Source of the DNA: Casuarius casuarius
Lineage: Eukaryota; Chordata; Aves; Casuariiformes; Casuariidae
Length of the DNA stretch: 64,000 nt
Assembly (NCBI GenBank): GCA_003342895.1
Contig: PTFA01000315.1
Span: 869,239-933,238, forward strand
Direction: 5' to 3'
Shown here: positions 42,701 to 54,500 of the stretch, one piece after another
Layout: the number at the start of each line of letters is the position of its first letter
How positions within the stretch are numbered: the first letter of the stretch is position 1
Translations under genes and position numbers: made by a program
The notes under the pieces: model-generated
Told to the model about the DNA's origin: nothing
The model's input: only the letters and a program-made list of their open reading frames with translations
Databases searched by the model: none

Positions 42701-45507
42701 ACCCTTCCAAGCAAATAGCTAGGACTGCATACTCCCATCATCCATTAAATCATTCTTTTATTAATATAAACAGTTATTCCCTACAGCAGTCCTAATTCAA
42801 CTTTTTGGTCTAATTTGGTCTAATTCAGTGTAATTTGGTTTAAATAATTTCTCGCACTGATTGTCTGTAAAGGTGGTTGATTTTTTTCTCCCCCCTCCAC
42901 CACCCAGCAGAAAGAGAGGGAGGGGTTAGTTCCCTATGGCCATGGAACCCAGGTCTTCACACACCCGTCTGCGTGCCTGCTGCTGAGCTGATGGGTGAAC
43001 GGCTGGGAGAAGCGTGTTCTGTACCGTTTGTGCGCATCTAGCCCTTCTTGCTCTGATAGGTGATCAAAGAAAAATGCTCATAGCATTGAGGAGCGCACTT
43101 TGTTTTTGAGAGAAAAAATTTCTGTTTTTTGTTTCAGTAAAGAAGAAAATTAATTTGGTTTTAGCAAAATAGATGTTTTTCCAGTACTTTTAGTTCCCCT
43201 GCCAAACTGTAAAAACAAACAAAAAAACCCCCAAACCCAAACATACCTTACCATGCGTGTTTATTTCCTGCACTAAAGTATTAAGGAAAATGGCATATCC
43301 ATATGTCCACCATTTATTGATGTCTCATGTAGGTCAGCAGTTTTTTCTTAAACCTTAGTATGCTCAATCTTTTATTATTATTTTACCACCTTTATTTTTA
43401 AAGTAGATTCTCTGTATGGGTTGTACATAAACATCACAATATATGATGCCAGTCTGTACAGAACTACTAAATTATGTGTTGCAAATACAAATGCAATTCT
43501 CTGTGGTTGAATTTTTGTAATCTTAAATACTTGAGTAGATAAATACATTTGTCTATGCTTCGATAATTGATATACTATAGGAATTCTAAAAATAAGCATT
43601 GAAACCCAAATGTAAAAGCAATGGGAGCAAAACAGTTGAGCATCCATTAAAATTAAAGCAATATACTTAATGCTAGAAAAGGCTGTAATTGCTTCAGAAA
43701 TTGTCAGAAAGACTTAGAGCAGCATGCTATCTGTATTTGCAGAAATTGGAGGCATAATTAGTAGTAAAAATTAGCTAACTGTATTCTGCCTGTTCAGTTT
43801 CCTTCTGTGTCTAGAGTATTCCTCAGCTGCATTTAGTGTATCGTGTCAGGTTATTTTGCTGAAGAGTGATTACCATGCTCATTTGCCGTGTTGACTTTCA
43901 TGGTGGATGAAGCAATCTCTTTGAATGTGGTACATTATGTAAAATGTTTTGTGATCCTCTGAAAAGAAAGTAATTGCATAAAGTATTCTTAATACGCTAA
44001 TTTCAATCTTGTGTTTTATGTGAAGGCAGAAGAGATCACTTTAACAATTGGTCAAGCATTTGACTTAGCTTACAGGAAATTTCTGGAATCTGGAGGAAAA
44101 GATGTTGAGACAAGAAAACAAATTGCAGGTTTACAGAAAAGAGTAAGTTCTACATTATAATTTTTAAAGCAAGAAAAAGAATATGCTATTGTATTTATGT
44201 GCTGCTTTCTACAACAGCATAATTTTTGATGTTATTCTCAGATTGCTAAGAATTTCAACAGATACTGAAAAAGAAAACTGAAAAAGACCTGATCCTATGA
44301 AACAGTGTGTTTTGTTTTTCCATCTTGTGTGATCACTAAAGAGAAAAGCAAGGCTGTAATATGGAAGACTTAAAAGCTTGTTTTTAATTACTTTTTGTAA
44401 TCGGATAACTAGTTAAGCATTACTGTTAAATCAAGAGAATTCGGATAAAACTTATTCTCAATGGGCAGTTCGTAGGTACTGTTGAAATGAATGAATATCC
44501 CAATAGCTGTTGAAATAACCACTTGCTTTGTAGATTCAAGAGTTAGAAACTGAAAACTCAGAACTGAAAAATAAAGTTCAAGATTTGGAAAATCAGTTAA
44601 GAATAACACAAGTACATACATCTCCAGTAAGTACATGAGCATAACTCTTTTATATCTGAAGTTGCTCTGAATTTATGATCTGTGTTATGATAATTGTTAG
44701 TATCCATGCTGTTTCTAAGGGTTATGATTAACATACAGTGATCAAGTGGAATATGTCCGACTTAAAATTCTGATCCTCTCTTACTTCCAAAATTTTTTTA
44801 AAGATGTTTTGTCCATATTTAATAAAGATGTTCATATACATGATTCTCAAGGCTAGACTGCAACATTTGAAATTACTCGTGGAAATTTACCTCTCTAAAA
44901 GGAGATGGACATGGGTTCATGTACTGAACTCTTGGATAATGATCTGGAACATTTTATTGCAAAACACAGTGCTAAAAATTCTCAATTTGTAGTTACCTCA
45001 TGATCAACAGAGACATCAAAATGTGCCCAAAGAAAATTAGATGGTGATGCATGCAAAATCCATCAAGAGCCTAACTAAGAGAAAAAAAGTGCAAGTACTC
45101 TGTGAATTGTAAGCTAAAGCTTCGTTTTAAGCACGGAGTTGAAAATATTTTGGATGATGGACGGTTACCTGTGAGAAAACATTTTTTGACCTGGAACATC
45201 CACCACCAGTTGTTTTAATTGCTTTTTTTTCTTTTTAAGGTAATAATAATAAAAACAATTGCACCTTTTTTAAAAAAAAGAAAAACGCTCACATGTGAAA
45301 ACAGTAAAAAAGGGAAGAATATACGGGCACCTTTGCTCTCTACAGTTCAGAAGTAGTACAAGTTATAGGAACATTTGGGAAGTATATGGACTATGTAATA
45401 CAAAACTGCTTTCCTGATTGTCCTCACCAATACTAATTTTTTTTGCAGGCCATGTAAGGAATTATTTTGAGGACTTATTTTAAAATACTGGCAGACCGAA
45501 ATAGGTA

Positions 45508-45545
<38 letters not shown>

Positions 45546-48500
45546 TAAAAAAAATAAAAAAAAAAAAAAAAAAAAAAAAAAAGATTCTCGTTCAATCCCA
45601 CCGGAATGATTTTAGAGATTTTTGCAATATTGCTCTTCCTCAGGACTTGAAGTACATATTAGCTCTTGGTTAATCCTGGGATGGTAGTTTTGAATAAATA
45701 TAAGTAATTGGCTATTCAATTTAATCTTGAGAAGAACTGTGTAAAAACTAAGAAAACCCTGCAAGGTTGTACCCTTTTCTTATATGCAGATATACCTTGT
45801 CTGTATCTTAACTTCAAAGGCTCCTGCATTTGGACTTTGCACAAGTTCAAAATACATATATATTTTTTAATGTACTCTTTACATTTTTCCAAAGTGTTAG
45901 TGGATGCAAACTATTGACAGTGGTAGGCTTCTGCTTTTGAGGGGTACTTTTGCTCTCACCGCCAAAACGTTTCTGTTTTTGTTCTAAATCTAGTCAAATG
46001 GCCAAGCTAACATCAACCTAATTTAGTTGCTTTTTTGTTAGTACATAAACTGTGTATGGGAAAAATAAAATTTCTTTCTGAATCTATAAAAGAAGCCATT
46101 AAAAACAATGAGAACATAGTTGGAACCACAAAAAAGACAACTCGATTGTATAATCAAATGCTTTAGCATAGAATTTATTGGGAAAGTTAAAAATCAAATT
46201 ATGAATCTTCTGTACATATTTTTTTCTGGCAGGGTATTATAACTATTTAGGTTTATGTTTTTTCAGCATGTTCTGTAAATAATAATTTGCTTAGTGATTT
46301 TTTTTTTCTATTTTGGGTTGCCGTGTTTCAATATTGTTAGTCTTGCTAAAATTTTAAAAAGTTGGCCACTAAAACATATATATTTGCCAGTGAAGAAGGC
46401 TTATGCAATAGAAACTATTAGCTTTTTATCATTTCCTGAACAGATTTCTGAAGGGCATGCTATATCAAAATGTGGTTTCCTTAAAATTGTTTGCCTGTAT
46501 AGCTACACTTACATTTGGCATAGGAACTGTTGGCATGAGATGTTTTTTTGCTTTGTCTTTTGCTCCTTTGGATGTACAGCTAAAGTTTCCATTACTTTTG
46601 TATCTGTGCTGTTTACTTTTCCTCTGTTTTAGTGGTTTGGCAGTACATTAATCACTGGTCTTTCTTGCATTTGGTCTTGATTATGTGGGGACAATCTGAT
46701 TTTCATTTTATTTTCTTATAATGAGACTGTTCAAGTCTGTATCACAATAAAAGTTTGGATACTGCCCCTGTGTATAAATGCAGCTTCCGAAGTTCAGTAC
46801 ATCTCTGGGAGCACTAGTTCACATGACCTCTTTTTTGACATTTATAATGACATGGAGCATATTTCTACTGTTGGTGCTATTTAGAGTAGCCTTGATTAGC
46901 TGTACACACAGCCTTCATGTGGGTTACCAGTTGCATACAGTTAGCACCATCAGTTTTTCTAGTAGAATGAACAGTAAATCATTTTTGGCCACTAAGGAAC
47001 CTCTGAGAGAAGAGAGATTTTTATTTATTTATTCTAGGGATGGTTGAAATTTCTCAAGCATTCCTTCAAGTTTTTCCTCTTTGAGCAATACGATTAAGCA
47101 GAGAAAGCAGTTGTGACTACTGCATGACTTTACCTTTAGATAGGAAAAAAACCAGGAATATTCAGGAAGAGAACTTAACAGAGAGGATGATGAAATATGA
47201 AAGAAGCTGAAATCAAGGGCAGTAGTAAAAGGTAAGGGGAAATGGTTGGGAGAGAGAAGCAGCCCAAAAGGAACTGTGTTCCTCCCTTAACCATAAGTGT
47301 CAGGGAGATTTCAGCTGTGTTTTTTTGTTTGCTTTGGTTGGAGGGTGGGAGGGTTGACTTGCTAGTTGCTTTGAGATCTTCATACAGATCCTGAAGAAGC
47401 AGATCTTCTTGTCAGGGAGATATAATATGTATGTGCCCACATAACTCAATCTTCCTTATTGTGGCAGTGTCACAAACAAATCCGTTTTCAGCCAGTCCTA
47501 GAGCATTAAAGATACTGACTGATTAGACGTTTTTTAAGTTCTTAGTGATACAGAGGTATAGGTCACGTGTACCTATTATCACCGTTAAAAGCTTTAACAT
47601 GTGAAAAAAAACCAAAGCAAAACAAATAAAAAACATGGTAGAAGTTGGAACCGTATGCATATTTTCGATACAGTTTTGGAATGTGTTTAGGCACATCATT
47701 TGATTCGTGTTGCCATTAAGATGGCTTGCCAAGTGGGAAGACCCGCATATTTTTTCATTTGCCCTGGAACTATTTTCTGCTCTTTCAATTTTATAATATT
47801 CTATATCCTATTCAGTGAGAATTTGTTCACTAGGGTTTAAAATTCCTTTGATGTTTATGATGATGATTAAAAAAAAAAACAAAAAAAAAAAACAAAAAAA
47901 AAACCTTGAAATTGCTGATGTCAGATTTCATGTTACTGAAGAAGTACTAAATGAGTTGAAGACATAGTGGTTATTTAATGCAATTACTAATGCTTTTACA
48001 GTACTGTATGAATTAACTAATATATCCTTAGTAGTCCCAAATCTCAAATAGCTTATAATCACTAGTTTTGTAACCAACTGCATAGTTTCCAATTCTAGGT
48101 CACAGTTTCCTACTGCAGTTACATGCTGTGGCTGTTACTATATTACCGACGTGAATATTCTAAGAACAACACCTAATTTATTAACCCACTTATGTGATTA
48201 CTACTGGTATATGACACAGTGATTGAAACCAATGTCTTGAGACACCTGGTTAAAACCATTTTTGACATGATTTCTTGTTAAGAAACTAAATCATGCTATA
48301 TTTTCTATTACAAAGTAACCAGACAGTCCTTCAACATCATACTAAGTAGAATGAGTCAAAAATAAATCCTTTCACAGGCATGTAGTAACATCACAGTAGA
48401 GACCCAGTCTGCTGGGCTCACGTGTTAACTTCATTACGTATGGCTAGGTGAAGAATCGTTGTCATAGTGTTCTCTTGTGTTGACAAAATGGGACCCAAAC

Positions 48501-51500
48501 TGGAAAGTCATAATGTCAATCCTATTAATATTACATGTTCAGTGGGAAGCTCAGGAGATACACTATTACAATGCAACATGGCAATTTAATATATTTTTAC
48601 TGCATTTTCTCTGTTTACTTACTCCGTAAGACTATTAAGTTTCAGAAGTTGCAGTTGTGTAGAAGACTCTAGATATATATTGTTGTAACAAAGGGAACTT
48701 TTATAGTAATCAAAGGAATAGGTAAGACTTTCTGAAATCCTTTGTAACATATGTTTCTATTCAATGAAAGGGAGGTGCATTAGGACACTCTCTGATTTTG
48801 ATCTCTCCCTATATGACACGCTTCTGTTGGCAGCCTTGTGAACCAGGAAATTGCTGGACTCCCAAGTAACTCTTTGCCTAACTGATAAGTCTTGTTTACA
48901 GATCAACCCTTTGAAGACCATGTGGGAATTTAAATGAGGAACAGACAGGCTTTTTGAAAGAGCTTCTCAAATACACCTTGTGAAAGCACAAGGCAAAATA
49001 ACTAAAAGAGCACAGATTGATCGCTCCCAAGACCCTTTTAAGGCTGCATTCTTTAGAAAAGGGGCTGTTTCCTTCTCCTTTTGCATTTTCTGAATTTGAT
49101 ATTTTCTACTTTTTAAAGCCTTGTGTCACCCATTGCTTTGTGGCCTTCTATTTGTTGTTTTCCGTTGTTGCATGCACTTTCCTGCCAGACCTCTCCCATC
49201 TGTGGGCTCCTAGAACGCCATGGGCTATAAGCATAAAACAGCTGTGGGTGCCTCAGAGGCTGAGAGAAGTGCTGAGGTCTTTCTGGCAGAGCAGCACTCA
49301 GCATGGCACAGAACAAGGTGGTGTGATTCCATCCAGCAGTGCAAATTAAATATATTAATGAAACTAAATGTGTTTCCAAAATGGTCATATAAAGTGCTGC
49401 ATATTTTGCCTCACCATATCTGTTGCCAAACTACCGAAGATTTAACGTTCATTTATCGGATAATTGAGGAAACGTGTCTGTTACAAATTTTGTATCACTG
49501 TATTATTATATCGAAACCTTTCAGTACGTGTTCATGATCCCTATGTTTCTGCTGCTTTGCATCCTATATGCACTTTACTAGTTTCTCTCTTTTTCTTTTT
49601 TTGTGATAAACATGCTTTTATATGGAGACTAGTCATCCTCTGCTGTTTTGCATTTCAGGGAAACAATTTGACTGTTTGCATTTAATATCTTCCAGTATTT
49701 AACTATTATGAGATCTATTTTTCATATGTATTTAGGAGCAAGTATTATACAGTAGTGGGAGAACAATGCATTGCAAGTCTTGTGTAGTTGTAGCATAGTG
49801 ACACTCTTGAAATTTCAATCAAAATGGTGCAAGACTTTGGTCTTCATTTTTATTGATTGCCATTCGAAATATTCAGTTTCGCAATTCCAGCTTAGTAATG
49901 GCAGTATTTGTAATTGCAATTAAAAACATTATTTTTCTTATAAATCGCTAATTTTGAATAGAGTTTTGTGGTCTTCGTTGTTAGTGTTCTCGTAAATATG
50001 GCATTGTTACTAAATTCGGACACTTGTATCCTTAACCTGGCTTATCTGTAAAGAAAGGAAAGAAGAACTGAGACTCATTTTAAAAAGATTTGAAATGTTT
50101 TGTTTTCTACGTAACTATGAAAAACTTGGTTTAAAATCATTGATCAAATCCTGGTCTAATAGAGTTATGCCAGACTTTTAATGAAATGTGTCCTATCAGT
50201 TATATAACAGTATATGAAGAAAATGAAAGTAGACTTGGAATTTTTCACTGCACATATCTACCAGTGTTTTCTCCTGGGCAAGCCAGGGTGTTTTTTAGGC
50301 AAGGTACTTACAGTACAGATGCAGTTCCTGCATTCTGGGCATCTAACCTCTTGCCCTGGCCAAGAACTGTCTGCACAAGACATCAGTCCCTTCTGTTAAG
50401 ATTCAAAGATGAATCTGTTCTCCTCTATAGCCTTGTTTTAACAGTGGAAAGCTGTTTTGTTCCCCTTTTTAGGGTAGGAATTAAGACTTGAACCCAGTAG
50501 AAGGATTGGTAGGGCGTATTTCTTAAATCAAATATTTTTGCTTTTCCTTCCAGGATAAGTGCTAAAGGCTCTGTGTTTCTAATTTAACTAGACAAGAATT
50601 CACTTCTTTTGAAGCTTTTTAGTATTGGAAATATTTCCTATTCAGACAAAACTTAAGGGGGTTTAGTGGGGGCTTTTTTTGTTTGTTTTTTTAATCAAAG
50701 TGGACAAAGCCTTGTGCTTCACTCTCAATATGCAGGGAATCTTGGTGGAATATACAGTAATGTACTTGCCGTTAATGTGAGACAAGCTAGGTTCAGCTTC
50801 TTGTCTGTCTAATTCAGACCAGGACCTTGAAGTTATTTGCACCTAAGTTGTCATCTTAAATGAATGCTCTTAACATCTGCCATTAGGCTTTCTGGTGCAG
50901 ATATTATTTGTTTGCCTTGTTTTGAAGCTGTTCTGTGGTTCACTGGTAAGGAGCTCTGGAGATCCAGAGAATCTTGTAGTCCTCAACATTATTATTTCCC
51001 AGGCAGCAAAAGAAGCTTTATTCTGTCCTGCATTCTGGGCAATGGTAGAGGTGTGAGGATTCCTTTGTAACTGCAGCAAAGGATCTCAGCTTGTGTACCA
51101 TTCAGTTCTTTCTCTAAGTTAAATTAATTATTCATACACGTAGAAAAGATTGCAGAAGGGCATTACTGTCCGTAAATGTTTAGGCTTTCAAATCCCTTAG
51201 ATGGGGAAATAAAATCTAGCAAATAATAAAATATAGTGATGTGAGCCTTACAACTTGTATACAGTGAACTTCTATTGTAACTTTTTGGTTAAATAAATTT
51301 TTCTTTCAAAGTTGGTGGGATATAAATGGTAGGTGTTGCCTGATACAGAGATCACATTGAAAGAAAATTCTGGGCTATGCCATAACCACCAGAGTAACTC
51401 TCCTTCCTGGATATGTGCTTAACTGCTAATTTCCATGTGCAAATATGAGATATTGCTGATATTTTGGTAGATACAGACATTTGTCAGTGCATCTGCCACA

Positions 51501-54500
51501 CACTTTTGGAGAGACGTATGCCTTCATTTTGTTTTGGTGCAATCAAGGAGCAAGTCATCTTCATTCCAGTTAATGCTGGGCTGCCTTTTATTGCAGTACA
51601 TTTTTAGATTTTATTTTAAAATATTTTGGAGTTCTCTATCTTGTTACTATAGCACTGAACAGCAGGTTGCAAACAAACTTTTTTGAAGCATGAAATGTAT
51701 TTCTTCTTCTTTCCCTGACATTACCATGTTCTTTTCCTCAGAATGTTTTCTCTTTCTGTAATTCCTTTTCAGCTGCTGCACGTAAAGTGTGATAACGATG
51801 AACATATGTTTCAAAGACCCTCTACTTTTTTCTGGTGTAACAATGAGGATTCACCTCCTTGTTTAGATATGTCTTCCATTACCCTTACTCCTAGGAGTTC
51901 TCCTGACTCCCGACTACCATCTGGATTGTTAATACCACCACCTTCAAAAAGTGGTCTTCAAAAGCCAGCCAGTGAATACAGCTACCCAAGACCTCGTGTA
52001 ATCCTGCTGTGCAAAAGCTTTTTTACTTTTTTTAGGCTTTCCAGTGTTCTCTGTTCTTTATTAACTTGTATTAAGATTGCACATTTTGGACAGTGGTTAG
52101 AGGACAGATAAGATGTATCTTAGATTTTCTCCTGATACAAATACAGAATTTGTGAAGATTTATTTCTGCATAGCTTCCCACCGACCCCACCTCAAAACTA
52201 AAAATTCTTATTTTTCCAACATTTTGAAACTAATCTATTAATGAACTACTTCTATGTTACCTATCAGTCTTTTGTTAAAATCATTATACTAAGAATAGTT
52301 ATTCAAGGCAAACAATCTAAAGGTCTGATTTGAATGGCTTCTTTTCCTTAGATTAGTAGAAAAAGTCAGCTGTTAAATACCTTTTAATATACCTTATAAA
52401 AACTGTGCAAAATGAAGGTTGAAAATTATCCTTAAATGTGAAATATGCATATTGCCTGCTTTTCATAGCAATGTGCTAATACTCTCAACTTTTCTTCTAT
52501 TTGCAAGTAACATTTGGCTGTATTTGGCAAACATCATGGCTTTCTGCATGTATTCACTAAATAAAAATGCTTCCTGTGCTCATATAGGCTTAGAAATATA
52601 CATTTCTTAAAATAACTAAATCATATTTTTACTTAAGCTAGTTGTATCTGTAGTATCAAGATGTCTAGTAACTTCAACAAAATGACACACAAACAGAAAA
52701 TGTCAGTGGAAAGTTTGTTTTGCCAAAAAGACTCATTTAAGACTAAACACAAATACTGTTTGTTTATTTATCTAGCTTCTATGTAGCCATAAACACACTT
52801 AATAAATGCAGGAATATCTATTAGCATTAATTATCTCCAAGTCATTCTAGGATTATCCATCAATGTCAGTGGGAAGTGTAGACTAATACACAGTGTGTAC
52901 CTACTCTCATTGAGCCCAGTCTCACATTCCTGATGCAGACAAAACCTATCTACACTCAATTTTGTTTGTATGAGGGATATGGAGTTCACAATGGGTTTAC
53001 TTTGGGTCACAGCATGTACATTGCCCTGCTGTGAGTGGGGGCAGATGACCTCCAGCTATCTCTTCCAGCTTGAGCTACTCTGACTCTGAGGTTAATGCAA
53101 GTCCTATGAGCACCATACTAAAAGTCTGTTGTGCCTGAACAGTATTCACGCGAATCTTCTCGCAACAGACAATCCTTGAAATTCTTATGCCAGCTCCTGT
53201 TGAATGCAGTAAGATTAGTGCATGTGCGGAAGCCTTATAAATTAGTTATTTTGTAAAGCAAATTCAGCTCTGATCTTGGAGGGAATAACATGGCTGAGAG
53301 AATTGCTTTTTAAAAAGATCCAAGTGAAAAAACAACATACAAAATGTGGGTTGTTTGTGCTTGGGACTTCAGTGTACCTAGATAGAAATATTCCAAGTTC
53401 TTGGAGGTAATGAACAGTTCTAGATCTCTACTAATCCAAATTTCAAATATGAATTCAAAATTCCTATTAAAAAAAAAAAAAAAGAAAAGAAAAAGAAAAA
53501 AGTATAAGACTTCCTCATCTAGTTTTCTTTAAGCGTTGTATTCAGTGGAAGAGCATGATCCATATCCTTTCCTTCTCTGCAGCCACTGCGGAATCCAGAG
53601 AGAGGTAGTTCAAGGCTACCTATGGAGTTGGCTTAGAAATTTGTGACATCTTTGCTGTGAAAGGATTGCTTTGGTAGCTGAAGCACTGACACTAAAGGAA
53701 GTAATATTCCAGAATAAGGTTTAGGCCAATGAAACTCTCATGGACCAGCGATGATAAAAGTTAGCAGTTTGCCAGACTGTGGTATACAGGTATTCTGCAT
53801 AAAAGGATCTGTCTGACCAGTTTAACCTGTGCATAAAACCTTTCATGTGACTTTATGGTTAAACTGGATCTTTTTTTTAAAAAGTAGCAGATTGTCCCCG
53901 TGCCTGGCAATATCTTCTTTCTGTTACCCAGAATGTAGTATTTTATTTGTCCAAGTAATAACATTAACATGCAAACTAGTTTTGCACATATATTTTGCCT
54001 CGAGTTTGTCACTCTATTTCTTCATCTGTTTTTAGTGTTCAGTTTGTTTTGACTTAACTGTGCTTTGTTTATGTCCTGAAGTAATGGACTGATGGCAGGA
54101 GGAGTGAATCATTAAAAAATAAATGTGGCTGAAGAACCATAGTAATTGTTGAGTTGGAGGGGGGCGGGAGGAGGGTTTGTTTATCTAGTATTTTTCGAAG
54201 CCTGCCAAAAACCCCAGGCTTTACTAATTAAATCTGTTCTGCTCCATATTCAAGGATGAGAAAGTTTTATTTTGATTTTTGTATTCAGTATTTCACATTT
54301 CTAGGTTGCTACTTAATAAAAATACACTTGAAGCTTTGGTCATTGCAGCTTTCTTAGGTTTTCAAATAAGTAATCACCTAAGGAAGAATTAGTAAAGAAG
54401 AAATACTGGGATTGTATCTTTTAAGTTAAGCTACTGGTTCTGTGCATTCAGAGATATAGCGTATTGCTATTGCCATATTATCTTAAATGGGTCTTGTGAA

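Noticed and set aside
45347..45673. Open frames made of poly-Phe or poly-Lys around 45509-45582
   Set aside because: They are translations of the A-rich simple repeat, not proteins.
46294..46632. 112-codon plus-strand frame in intron 7
   Set aside because: It is hydrophobic T-rich sequence with no splice sites in phase and no domain features.
49017..49537. Overlapping frames on both strands in intron 7
   Set aside because: Frames on both strands overlap, none resembles a known protein, and none has an exon-like phase with good splice sites.
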